NCBI RefSeq assembly: GCF_007751715.1
Contig: NZ_CP036292.1
Coordinates: 3,410,001-3,474,000 of the forward strand
Source of the DNA: Rosistilla oblonga
GTDB lineage: Bacteria > Planctomycetota > Planctomycetia > Pirellulales > Pirellulaceae
Direction of reading: 5' to 3'
Length of the DNA stretch: 64,000 nucleotides
This document shows positions 17,164 through 26,090 of the stretch, piece after piece. The notes beneath the pieces are model-generated. The model was given only the letters and a program-made list of their open reading frames with translations, was not told the DNA's origin and made no database searches. Each line of letters opens with the position of its first letter. Position 1 is the stretch's first letter. Both the position numbers and the translations under genes were made by a program.

Positions 17164-19947
17164 ATGACAAATTCCGTTTTTTCCAAAGCCCACGCCCCTC
17201 GTGAGGCTTATGTGCTGTTGCCGTGCCACAGTCTCGAAGACTTTCCAACGCAGTTGAGAGGCGATGACGCTCACGGATTGCTGGTCGGTTGGTCAGTCTT
17301 ATGGCACCCCGCGGTGATTGCGCTGACCGGTAAGATGCCCTCTTGGCACCGCGCCGATTCCCCGCCCGAAGACCTCTCCGGTTCGATCGTGATCGTCCCA
17401 AGTGCGTCTGAATCGGATTTGCCGACTGGAACGAAAGCGAGGGCTGAAGCGGCTACCGACTGCCTGTACGTCCCCGTCGCGGGAGAGTCTCGCGACGAAA
17501 TCGCCGACCGCTTGCTCGCCGAACCACTGCCGCGAACCGATCGCGTCGCCGACTTCTATTCGCTAGCGTACGCCTATCTGCAAGTCCAATTGATGACCCG
17601 GCAGTTGCGCTACAGCAGCAATCTCGACGACGCATATTTCGAACTGCAACTGACCACCGCCGCCTTGGCTTGGCAGGCCGGAGACGACGACGCGACCAAA
17701 GACGCGCTGCACAATTGCTTCGATCTGATCGCTCAGGAACGCGACCACTCCTTCTCCGCCGATCCCTATCTCGTCGACCTGACGCTGCTGGCCGAAACCA
17801 CCTTGGGCGACGATCTCGCCACCAGCCTTCACGCCGACCACCCGGCGAACCTGTTGGCTAACGTGAATCTGCTGAGTCGTTTGCGAAGCGAAAATCCAGC
17901 GGTCTTCGAATCGGTGAAGTCGCGGCTGGTCGACGGCAAGATCGGTTTGGCCGGCGGTACGATCGATGACTCACTCTCGCTGGACCTGCTGACCTGTAGT
18001 TCGGCGATCGAATATCTCAGCGAAGCGCGGAAGGAATACTTCGAACTGTTGGGCGTCGCTCCACATGCGTTCGGACGTTTTTCTGGCGGCTTGCCAGGCG
18101 ATCTGCCGGTTCTGCTCAGCCAGCTCGGATACGAGGGAGCGATTTTCGCCGACTTCGCTGGCGGCAACGATTACGCTCAGGACGAAGCCAAACTGATGTG
18201 GCAATCGGGCGACGCGGAGATCCAAGCGATCTGTTCGACGCCGCTGGATGCATCGGACCCACACGTCTTTTTGGGGCTCGGCCCACGCTTGGGCGAAGCT
18301 GTCGATGCGGGGCAGATCGCCACGGCGCTGCTGGTCCATTGGCCCGGCGATGAGTGTTTCGCCTACAACGATCTCCGCCGCGCCAGCACCTGGGGCTTGG
18401 CGTTGGGTAAGTTCCAATCGCTCGGAGAATACTTCAGCGAGAGCGAACGCCCGTACCATTCCTTCCAACCCTCTTCGGGCGCCAGCGGTGGCGGCCAGTG
18501 GTTAGCCGACCTGGTCGTCGAGAAGAAACAAGATCCGCTGTCGTCGTTGGCTCGGATCACGCGTGACCAGATCGCTCGCGAGACGACACTGACCCTGCGA
18601 GCCTTGGCCGGTGCGGTTTCGGGCAAACCCGTCGCCGCGGCAGGCGATGGTTCGACCGACACAGCGGCTGACGATCGCCAAGAGCTGATCGACGCGAGCG
18701 CTGCGTTTTGCAAGACCCTTGGGATCGAAGTAGCCGCCGAATCTGGCGACGCCCAATCGACGGTGCTTGTTAATCCGCATACCGCTGCGGTTCGGCAGCA
18801 TGTTGCGATGAACGGGTTTCCGCCGGCCAGTGGCGGTCCAGTCTACGCCGGACACAGCACGCCCAGCGGTTCGATCGCCGTGATCGATGTCCCCAGCTGT
18901 GGATTTGCGGTGGCGACGCCGGGCGATCGCGAGCCGCGGCAGAAGTGGTTCCGCGGTCCCAAGCCGTTAGCGGATGCCGAGGGGCTGCGAAACGATTTCT
19001 TCGATGTCGCCATGCACCCGCAAACCGGCGGGATCCTTTCGGTTCATACGCCGCAAACGCGCAGCAACCGTTTTTCGCTGCAACTGGTCGCCGCGCATCC
19101 AAACAGCGCCGGAGAGCATTGCTCGACGATGCGGCTGCGAAACAGCCGGGTGCTGCGCGCCGACACGACGTGCGGGGAAATCTGCAACGACGTCGAGATC
19201 CTCTCGCCCGAAGGCGAAGCGGTCGCCAACGCTACGATCATCTATCGGCTGCAACTCGGATCGCGACAATTGCAACTGGACATCCAGTTCGATCCGCTGC
19301 GTGAGTTGGAACCGCAAGCGTGGCAGTCCTATCTGGGCGTGCGGATCGCGTGGGCGATGGAAGCATCGACCCCCAAGGTGATCGTTCGCGATCAGATGCA
19401 ACCGTGCAGCGGTCGCCATCTGCTCGCGCCACAGGGCGTCTGGATCGATGAAGCCGGACAATCGACGCTGGTCCTCGCCGATGGCATGCCAGCCCATCGC
19501 CGCGTCGGCAAGCACATGTTGGACACGTTGTTAGTCGTCGCCGAAGAAACCCAGCGGAAGTTCTCGCTCTCCTACGGCTTCGACGTCAAGAACCCGGTCG
19601 CCGCGTCGCGGCAATCGCTCGCACCGCCGACGCAGCATCGCTGCCAAAAGACGCCAGCGGTCAACACCGGTTGGCTGTTCCACGTCGATTCGCCGACGGT
19701 CCTCGCCAGCGATTGGCAGACGACGTTCGAAGGTGATCGCCGCTTCGTTTCGATCCGTCTGGTCGAAACGATGGGCAGGTCGACGAATTGTTCGCTCAGT
19801 TGTTTCACCGACATCGCCTCGGCTAACATCGTCGACTTCTTGGGAAAGAAGCTTCGCGAGCTCAAGCCAACCGGCGACGCTGTCAACTTGAAACTGACAG
19901 GGCATCAGATCGTCACCGTGCAGATCGAACTCGCCAGCGACGCCTAA
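17164..19947 (+). CDS. GH38-like (alpha-mannosidase-like) large protein, catalytic motifs not seen
   Basis: A 927-residue protein. The middle (about residues 260-400) follows the GH38/GH57 superfamily pattern: reading along an in-family order, NPAVFESVKSRLVDGKIGLAGG, an EYFELLGVAPHAFGRFSG segment and LLSQLGYEGAIF match the region around the catalytic site of alpha-mannosidases. The C-terminal half is beta-rich, like the mannosidase beta-sandwich. The HxHxDxGW metal-binding motif is not present at the N-terminus, and the position of the usual nucleophile segment (PDSFG) reads GRFSGG. No signal peptide is seen. ATG at 17164 is chosen; the frame opens at a GTG at 17041 but that leader is AT-rich and unlike the rest. 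It is divergent from pilM. Family assignment is moderate and activity doubtful. Confidence 0.55.
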   Translation: MTNSVFSKAHAPREAYVLLPCHSLEDFPTQLRGDDAHGLLVGWSVLWHPAVIALTGKMPSWHRADSPPEDLSGSIVIVPSASESDLPTGTKARAEAATDCLYVPVAGESRDEIADRLLAEPLPRTDRVADFYSLAYAYLQVQLMTRQLRYSSNLDDAYFELQLTTAALAWQAGDDDATKDALHNCFDLIAQERDHSFSADPYLVDLTLLAETTLGDDLATSLHADHPANLLANVNLLSRLRSENPAVFESVKSRLVDGKIGLAGGTIDDSLSLDLLTCSSAIEYLSEARKEYFELLGVAPHAFGRFSGGLPGDLPVLLSQLGYEGAIFADFAGGNDYAQDEAKLMWQSGDAEIQAICSTPLDASDPHVFLGLGPRLGEAVDAGQIATALLVHWPGDECFAYNDLRRASTWGLALGKFQSLGEYFSESERPYHSFQPSSGASGGGQWLADLVVEKKQDPLSSLARITRDQIARETTLTLRALAGAVSGKPVAAAGDGSTDTAADDRQELIDASAAFCKTLGIEVAAESGDAQSTVLVNPHTAAVRQHVAMNGFPPASGGPVYAGHSTPSGSIAVIDVPSCGFAVATPGDREPRQKWFRGPKPLADAEGLRNDFFDVAMHPQTGGILSVHTPQTRSNRFSLQLVAAHPNSAGEHCSTMRLRNSRVLRADTTCGEICNDVEILSPEGEAVANATIIYRLQLGSRQLQLDIQFDPLRELEPQAWQSYLGVRIAWAMEASTPKVIVRDQMQPCSGRHLLAPQGVWIDEAGQSTLVLADGMPAHRRVGKHMLDTLLVVAEETQRKFSLSYGFDVKNPVAASRQSLAPPTQHRCQKTPAVNTGWLFHVDSPTVLASDWQTTFEGDRRFVSIRLVETMGRSTNCSLSCFTDIASANIVDFLGKKLRELKPTGDAVNLKLTGHQIVTVQIELASDA

Positions 19948-19990
19948 CGCCCGCTGCCCAGTCGATCAAACGCATCGGCGGTCGTAGGAA

Positions 19991-20017
19991 AGCTGGAGCC
20001 GGGAAACCGGTCTCAGC
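19991..20017. terminator. Hairpin at convergent stop codons (GH38-like / flavoprotein)
   Basis: AGCTG and CAGCT arms plus CCGG/CCGG enclose a GAAA tetraloop, with a 3x3 internal loop in the stem. It overlaps the stop codon of the minus-strand flavoprotein gene. No T-run follows, so the terminator call is weak. Confidence 0.3.
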
Positions 20018-21569
20018 TGCCGACGTTGATGCCGCGGAGGATGTCGAGGATCTTTTTGCTCAGCGGCGTCAATCGCGTGCGGCTGTACTGATCGCCCAGT
20101 TTGCGAATCGCTTCGGCTTGCGTCGGATAGGGGTGGATCGTGCTGCCGATCTTGCCCAAGCCCAGCCCGGCGGTCATCGCCAGGGTGATCTCGGAGATCA
20201 TGTCGCCCGCGTTCTCCGCGACGATCGTGGCACCAACGATTTTGTCGGTCCCTCGCCGCGTGTGAACCTTCACGAAACCATCCTCTTGCCCTTCCAAGAT
20301 CGCACGGTCGACGTCGGCGAAGTGTTGGGTATAGGTGTCGATTTCGATTCCGGCCTCTTTTGCGTCGTGTTCGTACAGCCCAACGTGAGCGACTTCCGGC
20401 GAGGTGTAAGTCGCCCACGGGATCGTTAGTCCACTGGCTCGCTTTTTTCCAAACGGCCCGATCGAAAACAATGCGTTTTGGATCACGATCCGGGCCTGGA
20501 AGTCGGCGGCGTGCGTGAACTTGTATTTCGAACAGATGTCGCCGGCGGCAAAGATCCTCGGATTGGTGGTCTGCAAAAAGTCATCGACTTCGATTCCCGA
20601 TTGGTCGTGTTTCACGTCGACAGCTTCCAGGTTCAATCCGGCGGTATTGGGAGCCCGACCGACGGCGACCAGCAATTGATCGACGACGACTTCGTGCGGC
20701 TTGCCTTGCTGCACCATTTGAACGCAGATCGCACCGTCGTCGGCGGGGCGAACCTGCAGATCTTTGGCCCCGAACAGCATTTGTATGCCATCTTTTTCGA
20801 AGTGCTTTTGCACGACCGCCGCCGCGTCGGGATCCTCGCGCGGCAGCAGCTTTTCGCTTCGCTCAAACAGGAACACCTCGCTGCCAAACCTTGCAAACGT
20901 TTGAGCCATTTCGCTGCCGATCGGTCCGCTGCCGATCACTCCCAGCCGTTTCGGAAGCTCGGTCAACGAAAACAGATTCTCGTTTGTGAGGTAGGAGACG
21001 CTGTCGAGCCCCGGAATGGGAGGTGCCGATGCGCGAGCTCCCGCAGCAATCACAGCCTTCTTGTAGTTCAGCTGGACAACCGAACCGTCGGACGCCGTTA
21101 CGCCCAGGGTTCCGGCGTCGATAAAGCTCGCCTTACCAAAGTAGACATCGATGCCCATCTCGGCAAAACGTTGAGCCGAATCGTTGGGGCTGATCTGTGC
21201 CCGCAGTCGTCGCATCCGCTGCATCGCTTTGCCGAAATCGAATCCCACGCCCTGAGGCACTTCGACGCCGAAGGATTCCGCATCGCGGACCGCCGCGGCA
21301 ACGCGAGCCGCGCGGATCACGCCTTTCGACGGGACACAGCCGACGTTTAAACAATCGCCGCCCATCAATTCGCGTTCGACTAACGCAACGCGTGCTCCCA
21401 GCCCCGCCGCGCCGGCGGCGGTCACTAAACCCGCGGTCCCCGCGCCGACAACAACCAACTGGTACGGTTGCGTCGGTGTCGGGTTACTCCACTGCTGTGG
21501 ATGGACATTCGCTTCGAGGACTTGGTTGTATTCGTCGTTTGGTTGCAGTTGGATCAGTGGAGCGGACAT
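20013..21569 (-). CDS. Mercuric reductase-like FAD/NAD(P) disulfide oxidoreductase
   Basis: A 518-residue class I pyridine nucleotide-disulfide oxidoreductase (dihydrolipoamide dehydrogenase/MerA family). It has an FAD-binding VVGAGTAGL at about 40-48, the redox disulfide in GGDCLNVGCVPSK (Cys73, Cys78), an NAD-binding GVIGSGPIGSEMA, a second FAD motif (FAAGDIC) and a C-terminal HPYPTQAEA motif with the catalytic His. MerA-specific features, the N-terminal HMA domain and the C-terminal Cys pair, are absent, so mercury reduction is unlikely. An N-terminal extension of ~35 residues precedes the FAD domain. It lies 54 bases after the TVP38/VTT gene, a pairing seen in other bacteria, which points to a membrane-linked redox task of unknown substrate. 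Confidence 0.85.
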   Translation of the reverse strand: MSAPLIQLQPNDEYNQVLEANVHPQQWSNPTPTQPYQLVVVGAGTAGLVTAAGAAGLGARVALVERELMGGDCLNVGCVPSKGVIRAARVAAAVRDAESFGVEVPQGVGFDFGKAMQRMRRLRAQISPNDSAQRFAEMGIDVYFGKASFIDAGTLGVTASDGSVVQLNYKKAVIAAGARASAPPIPGLDSVSYLTNENLFSLTELPKRLGVIGSGPIGSEMAQTFARFGSEVFLFERSEKLLPREDPDAAAVVQKHFEKDGIQMLFGAKDLQVRPADDGAICVQMVQQGKPHEVVVDQLLVAVGRAPNTAGLNLEAVDVKHDQSGIEVDDFLQTTNPRIFAAGDICSKYKFTHAADFQARIVIQNALFSIGPFGKKRASGLTIPWATYTSPEVAHVGLYEHDAKEAGIEIDTYTQHFADVDRAILEGQEDGFVKVHTRRGTDKIVGATIVAENAGDMISEITLAMTAGLGLGKIGSTIHPYPTQAEAIRKLGDQYSRTRLTPLSKKILDILRGINVGS

Positions 21570-21623
21570 CGCTTGCTTTCGTATCGAGAAGAGTTTTGAT
21601 TTTGGTGTGGTGAACGGGACGAG

Positions 21624-22397
21624 TCATTCGGCTGGCGAATCGACCGCATGTTGTGGAGTGCCACGATGGATGAACTTCATCGCAAATCGAACGATCAGCG
21701 GGAACAGGCCCAACAGCACAAATGCGAATACGATCTGCGACAGTTGACTAGGCGAAAAGACCGCGCCGATCCCGCTGTCGGCTAGTGTCTGCAGGTTGGG
21801 AACGCTTGCTCCGGCGTAAACATAAACGACCGTCGCGGCTAACATCCCCAACTGGCTGACCCACCAAAAGGTTCGGACGTGGATCGGCGTCAGCCCCATC
21901 ACCGCATTGATGACAAAAAATGGGACCGCCGGGATCAACCGCAGCGTGAAGAGGAAGAACGGACCTTCTTTTTCTAAGGACTGGTTGAAGTTCTCGAGCC
22001 GTTTGCCGAATCGCTTCTGAATCGAATCGCGGAACAGAAATCGACTCAACAGAAACGCCACGGTGGCTCCCGCCGTCGATGCGAAACTAACCAAGACAAC
22101 GCCGCGGGCGAGACCGAAGTACCAACCATAGACCAGCGTCAGTACCGCCGCACCAGGCAGCGAAAGTCCCGCGACCGCAACGTAGATTAGAAAAGCGGCT
22201 CCGTAGACCAGGACCGGATGGTCGGACTGGAACGCCCGCAACTGAGCCTCCTGTTTCGCCAGGTTTTCCAAACTTAATAGTTCGCCAAACTGTGTGTAGG
22301 CGATCGCGACGATAGCGATTACGAGCACCAACAGCCCGATCTTCACGCCAATTCCAGACGGCTTGGATTCGTCCTGCGGTTCACTGTCGGTCGTCAT
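21624..22397 (-). CDS. TVP38/TMEM64 (VTT domain) membrane protein
   Basis: A 257-residue inner-membrane protein with several hydrophobic segments (near residues 18-36, 60-85, 85-115, 150-175, 185-205 and 215-235). It has the VTT/SNARE-associated family core, including GAAVLTLVYGWYFGLARGVVLVSFASTAGATVAFLLSR and FTLRLIPAVPFFVINAVMGLT, read in short pieces. Family members such as DedA/YdjZ relatives are lipid scramblase- or transport-like; the substrate here is unknown. It is the first gene of a two-gene operon with the flavoprotein and is divergent from the DUF547 gene. Confidence 0.85.
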   Translation of the reverse strand: MTTDSEPQDESKPSGIGVKIGLLVLVIAIVAIAYTQFGELLSLENLAKQEAQLRAFQSDHPVLVYGAAFLIYVAVAGLSLPGAAVLTLVYGWYFGLARGVVLVSFASTAGATVAFLLSRFLFRDSIQKRFGKRLENFNQSLEKEGPFFLFTLRLIPAVPFFVINAVMGLTPIHVRTFWWVSQLGMLAATVVYVYAGASVPNLQTLADSGIGAVFSPSQLSQIVFAFVLLGLFPLIVRFAMKFIHRGTPQHAVDSPAE

Positions 22398-22806
22398 GGT
22401 TTACCTTGCTTTCACGGATAAGGGGCGTCGGCTGTTGACAAGCTGCACGCCATCGGCGGCTCACCATTTGGACGGTCGGTAACAAACATCCTTACAAACA
22501 CTTTACGAAATTTCATACCGACGCACCTGTCTAGTATGCATAGCATGTCGAGGCTATGTGGGCGAGCCGGTTATTTTTTGCGACTTCGGAAGAATCGAAG
22601 CCCCGGTCGTGAATAGCGGCCAAGTCGTGGACCGGATTGGATTTTTAGAGCGATCTTCGGCGGCAGACTCCCTTCGGTTGTGGAACTGCGGTTCGACCAG
22701 CGGTAAAGCAACAAGAATTTTTGTAAGCGAATCGCGGTTACCGCGTCTCCGTTGTAGGCGTTGAAACCCGAATGAAAACCCAACAGGATGTCACTGGAAA
22801 ACTTTC
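22398..22806. other. Divergent intergenic region, TVP38 / DUF547
   Basis: About 400 bases with no gene. It must contain the promoters of both divergent transcripts. An inverted repeat CATAGC-N8-GCTATG at 22539-22558 could be an operator. No riboswitch or canonical sigma-70 pair was recognised; a TTGACA at 22435-22440 has no matching -10 box. Confidence 0.4.
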
Positions 22807-23637
22807 ATGATTCACAAAACAACTAAACTTGCCATCTTCGCTTTCCTGACGTTCACCGCGAGCAGTTCGCCAGCGTGGGCGGGATCGGCGGTCTACGTCG
22901 GAACACGTGTCGCGCAATCCCGTCAGGTATCGATCGACAAGATCGATCATGCCGCCTGGGATGCGATAACTCGCAAATATGTCGACACCAATGGAATGGT
23001 GAACTATCGCGGCTTAAAGGCTTCGGCGGCCGATATGCAAGCGTTGGCGAGGTACTTGAATTTGCTGTCGACAGCAAACCCCAGCCTCCCCGCTTCGCCC
23101 GATGCGACGCTGGCGTTTTGGATCAACGCCTACAATGCGGTCACGGTGCACGGCATCTTGCGGGAATATCCAACGACCAGCATCCGCAACCACACCGCCA
23201 AGTTGTGGGGCTACAACATCTGGAAAGACCTACAACTGTACGTCGGTGGCAAGCCCTATTCGCTGGACCAGATCGAACACGAGGTGCTCCGCAAGAAAGG
23301 CGACCCGCGAATTCACTTCGCCATCGTCTGCGCTTCGATCGGTTGTCCCCGCCTGTTGAACGAAGCGTATGTGCCCGATCGGCTGCAGGAACAATTGCAG
23401 CTGAACGCGAAGGACTTCTTCGCTCGTTCGCAAAACTTCCGCTACGATCCCGCCAACCGACGCATGCAGTTGTCGTCGATTCTCGATTGGTTTGGAGAGG
23501 ATTTTGGCGGGAACCAAGCGGCTCAGTTGAAGCGAATCGCCGAATGGTTGCCGAGTCAAGCGGCGCAAGCCGCGGCGCGACAGAATGCCGTCTCGGTCAG
23601 CTATCTCGACTACAACTGGAACCTCAACTCGCAATAA
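22807..23637 (+). CDS. Secreted DUF547 domain protein
   Basis: A 276-residue protein with a signal peptide (cleavage probably after SSPAWA, about residue 25). The rest matches DUF547: YVDTNGMVNYRGL, FWINAYNAVTVHGIL, IHFAIVCASIGCPRL with its conserved Cys pair, and a final ILDWFGEDF segment. The Asn/Cys/His pattern looks like a papain-like or transglutaminase-like fold, but the reaction is not known. It is divergent from the TVP38 and flavoprotein genes; DUF547 genes are often found close to these two families, so a shared envelope redox or lipid function is plausible. Confidence 0.85.
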   Translation: MIHKTTKLAIFAFLTFTASSSPAWAGSAVYVGTRVAQSRQVSIDKIDHAAWDAITRKYVDTNGMVNYRGLKASAADMQALARYLNLLSTANPSLPASPDATLAFWINAYNAVTVHGILREYPTTSIRNHTAKLWGYNIWKDLQLYVGGKPYSLDQIEHEVLRKKGDPRIHFAIVCASIGCPRLLNEAYVPDRLQEQLQLNAKDFFARSQNFRYDPANRRMQLSSILDWFGEDFGGNQAAQLKRIAEWLPSQAAQAAARQNAVSVSYLDYNWNLNSQ

Positions 23638-23742
23638 CCACCAGTCGTCAGCCGGCAACTGGCGGGCTTCATTTCGCGCCCGCAGCCGTTACGTTTGTCT
23701 GACCGCTATGACGACCAAGCGTTTGAGCTTTCTCAATGCCCC

Positions 23743-23776
23743 ACCGCCGTCGACCTTCTTAAAGGACGGTGGCGGT
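23743..23776. terminator. Convergent hairpin, DUF547 / ygfZ
   Basis: An imperfect stem: CCTT/AAGG, one A-A mismatch, then about ten pairs including two wobbles, up to an A-T pair, closed by CTTA. It overlaps the last codons and the stop of the minus-strand YgfZ gene and is followed on the plus strand by TTTGAT. It is a plausible terminator for the DUF547 gene. Confidence 0.4.
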
Positions 23777-24700
23777 TTGATCCGAATCGGCGACTTGCAG
23801 CTGCGATCCCGCGTCGAACCACTTGCGGCGGACGTAGCCGATGGCGATCACTTGGCCGTCGGTGGGCGATACGATTGCCGACCGGATCTCGCCGCACGGC
23901 TTGTCCGCATCGATCAGCTTGGTTCCCGTCGCGGGAACCGCGTCGCCGCTGATTTGCATTTTCACCAGCTTCTTTTGCACCTGCCCCAAAGCGTCCAAGC
24001 GAGCGATCGTTTCCTGGCCGAGGTAGCAGCCTTTGGTGAAGCTGATCGTTTGCTCGTTGCGGTCGACTTCCTGCGGCAAGTTGGCGTCGCTGCAATCGAT
24101 GCCAAAACGAGGCCAGCCGGCGGCGATTCGCGCCGATTCCAAGACCTGTCCATCGACGACGGGAAAACCTTGCTCGGTCAACCACTTTTCAACGGCTTCG
24201 GCAGCGTTGGCGCTGGCGAGAACCAAGCAATCACGGTCGCTTGTCCATGGCATTTGGAACCACGATGCCGAGGCATCGCCGATTGCCAACGAACCACATG
24301 CAAGTCGAGGCGCTTCCGCGGGCGTGAAGCCTTCGATCGCTGGCGTCTGCTGGCCGCTGATCAACCAACCGACGAAGGCTTCGCTGCGATCGGTGATCAC
24401 GGCGTCTTCGCGGATGATGTAGCGATCGATATGCGACGCCAAGGTTTCTCCCTGCGAACCGCATCCTAACATCAGCATTCGCTGGGATTCATTGAATCCG
24501 CAGACGTGACCGATCGCGCGGCCGCGGACATCGGTGATGAAGGTCTCCCAGCCGTGGTCGACTTCCAACCGCTTGAAGTCGTTGGTGGTCAAGTTGTTCA
24601 GGACGGTTGTGCGATCGTCGCCGGTCATTTCAACGACACACAGGTCGTCGATCCGCACGCACGCGCGGCCCGCGGTAAAGGCTTCGTATTCGGTCGTCAT
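23759..24700 (-). CDS. ygfZ: YgfZ/GcvT-like folate-binding protein
   Basis: A 313-residue GcvT-fold protein. The YgfZ signature is clear at residues 223-230 (KGCYLGQE, containing the conserved Cys). YgfZ proteins bind tetrahydrofolate and support iron-sulfur enzyme function and tRNA modification in the cytoplasm; that role is known for the family, not shown here. ATG at 24700 (MTTEYEAF) is chosen over an upstream start at 24751, because the latter would overlap the preceding LarA-like gene and adds a tail unlike the family. It is 16 bases downstream of that gene, so the two are probably one transcript. Confidence 0.85.
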   Translation of the reverse strand: MTTEYEAFTAGRACVRIDDLCVVEMTGDDRTTVLNNLTTNDFKRLEVDHGWETFITDVRGRAIGHVCGFNESQRMLMLGCGSQGETLASHIDRYIIREDAVITDRSEAFVGWLISGQQTPAIEGFTPAEAPRLACGSLAIGDASASWFQMPWTSDRDCLVLASANAAEAVEKWLTEQGFPVVDGQVLESARIAAGWPRFGIDCSDANLPQEVDRNEQTISFTKGCYLGQETIARLDALGQVQKKLVKMQISGDAVPATGTKLIDADKPCGEIRSAIVSPTDGQVIAIGYVRRKWFDAGSQLQVADSDQTATVL

Positions 24701-24716
24701 CGGATGTTGCTCGTGT

Positions 24717-25946
24717 TTAGTTTTCGTCAGCTTCGCCCACGGTCGCGACACAGAATTGTGCGGCCCGCACGACGACGGTGTGTGAATATTGGTCGACCAG
24801 GTTTTGCAGCTGCTCGCGAGTTTCGATCGCTCCTAGCCCCATCTCCTCCAACGGTTCGCGAGGCAGTCCGCTGGCCACGACGATCCGCGATTCCTCACGG
24901 GCTCGCAACAGAACGTTGGCGATCATTCCCTCGCGGGTGAGATCCTTGCGAGTTGCTTTCTGCAGATCTTCGTACGAAGCATCCGACGCCAATCGACGCA
25001 GCGCCGGGCCGGGCGTGTCGGTCAGATCGCAGCAGATCGCGATCGCACCGCCGACTTCGACCAGCCCACGGGCGACGTGTAACGCCCGGGCGACGTTGTT
25101 CCAATTCTGTTGTTGGTCGTCTCCGTCGATACAGGCGATGACCAATGAAGGAGGATTGGGCGCCGAGCGTTGCCACGATGATTCGATCGACGATGTCAGT
25201 TTCCGCCGCACGCCACCGGGTGTTCCCGCGACGATCTCCGCCGCGCGGGCATCGACGGTCGGCAAGACCTCGACGACCATCTGGATCCCCAGCAACCAAG
25301 CCGCTTCGTCGGCCTGCTTCCGAGCCGTGTTTGGAGCGGCTTCCGAGGGACGCCCGAAGAACTGAGCGTCTCGCACCCGCTGTTGGCTGCGGCGATCGGC
25401 AAACTGAGGAAACACGCCACCCGCTTCGCAGCGAGGGTCCAATGCCCCATCGGGACGGGCGATCGCTAGCGGGATGACAAAGTCGGCTTCCAGGATCATG
25501 CGGTTCAAATAGATCGGGTCGGCAGCTTCGGAGGCCGCCAGATAGCCCAGCGTCGCTTGATCGTCGGGATCGTGCCGGTGGACCTTCGCTTGGTTGCCGA
25601 CGACTTCGGTCAACCGCTGCAGCGTCGCCTCGCTAGCATCCTCCCCCAGAACCACTTCGATCTCACCGTTTGCGTCCGAAGCGATCGCGTCCAAAACGCC
25701 GGCGACACAGTCGAAAAGACTTGGCAGATTCGGATCGACAACCACCGCGATCCGATCTCCCGGTACGATCGCTTGATGGATCGGTGGGTAATCCTCGGCG
25801 TGCTGCAGCGCGTCGCGGATCGACCGCCGCGGATCGGGCAACGCTTGCAAATCGACGGGTGCTAGCGTCAGCACCTCCGCTTCACAGCCGCCGTGGATTG
25901 CTAGCGGGCCATCCTGCCAGAATCTGTGAGGTTCCGGGGTAGACAT
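24717..25946 (-). CDS. LarA-like (lactate racemase N-terminal domain) protein
   Basis: A 409-residue protein resembling the N-terminal LarA domain (DUF2088): PGDRIAVVVDPNLPS stands where LarA has its substrate-binding Asp/Thr/Arg loop, and YLNRMILEADFVIP with a following GGVFPQFADRR recalls the LarA Nr-eADf and GG-FPG segments. The His residues that bind the nickel pincer cofactor and act as acid/base in LarA are not found at the expected places. A nickel-dependent racemase role is therefore doubtful. ATG at 25946 is used; a TTG directly before it is also in frame. It leads a two-gene transcript with the YgfZ-like gene. Confidence 0.6.
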   Translation of the reverse strand: MSTPEPHRFWQDGPLAIHGGCEAEVLTLAPVDLQALPDPRRSIRDALQHAEDYPPIHQAIVPGDRIAVVVDPNLPSLFDCVAGVLDAIASDANGEIEVVLGEDASEATLQRLTEVVGNQAKVHRHDPDDQATLGYLAASEAADPIYLNRMILEADFVIPLAIARPDGALDPRCEAGGVFPQFADRRSQQRVRDAQFFGRPSEAAPNTARKQADEAAWLLGIQMVVEVLPTVDARAAEIVAGTPGGVRRKLTSSIESSWQRSAPNPPSLVIACIDGDDQQQNWNNVARALHVARGLVEVGGAIAICCDLTDTPGPALRRLASDASYEDLQKATRKDLTREGMIANVLLRAREESRIVVASGLPREPLEEMGLGAIETREQLQNLVDQYSHTVVVRAAQFCVATVGEADEN

Positions 25947-26090
25947 CAAATCTTCGGGCTCCAGGGTGACGATAGTAGGAATTATCGGGTTTAAGCATGC
26001 GAATTCAAACGGCGGCCGTTGCCGCCTGTTGCCAGCATCTTAGAACTGGGTGGTTCGAAGCGGTAGGGCAGGCCAACCTTTGAGGATTTA

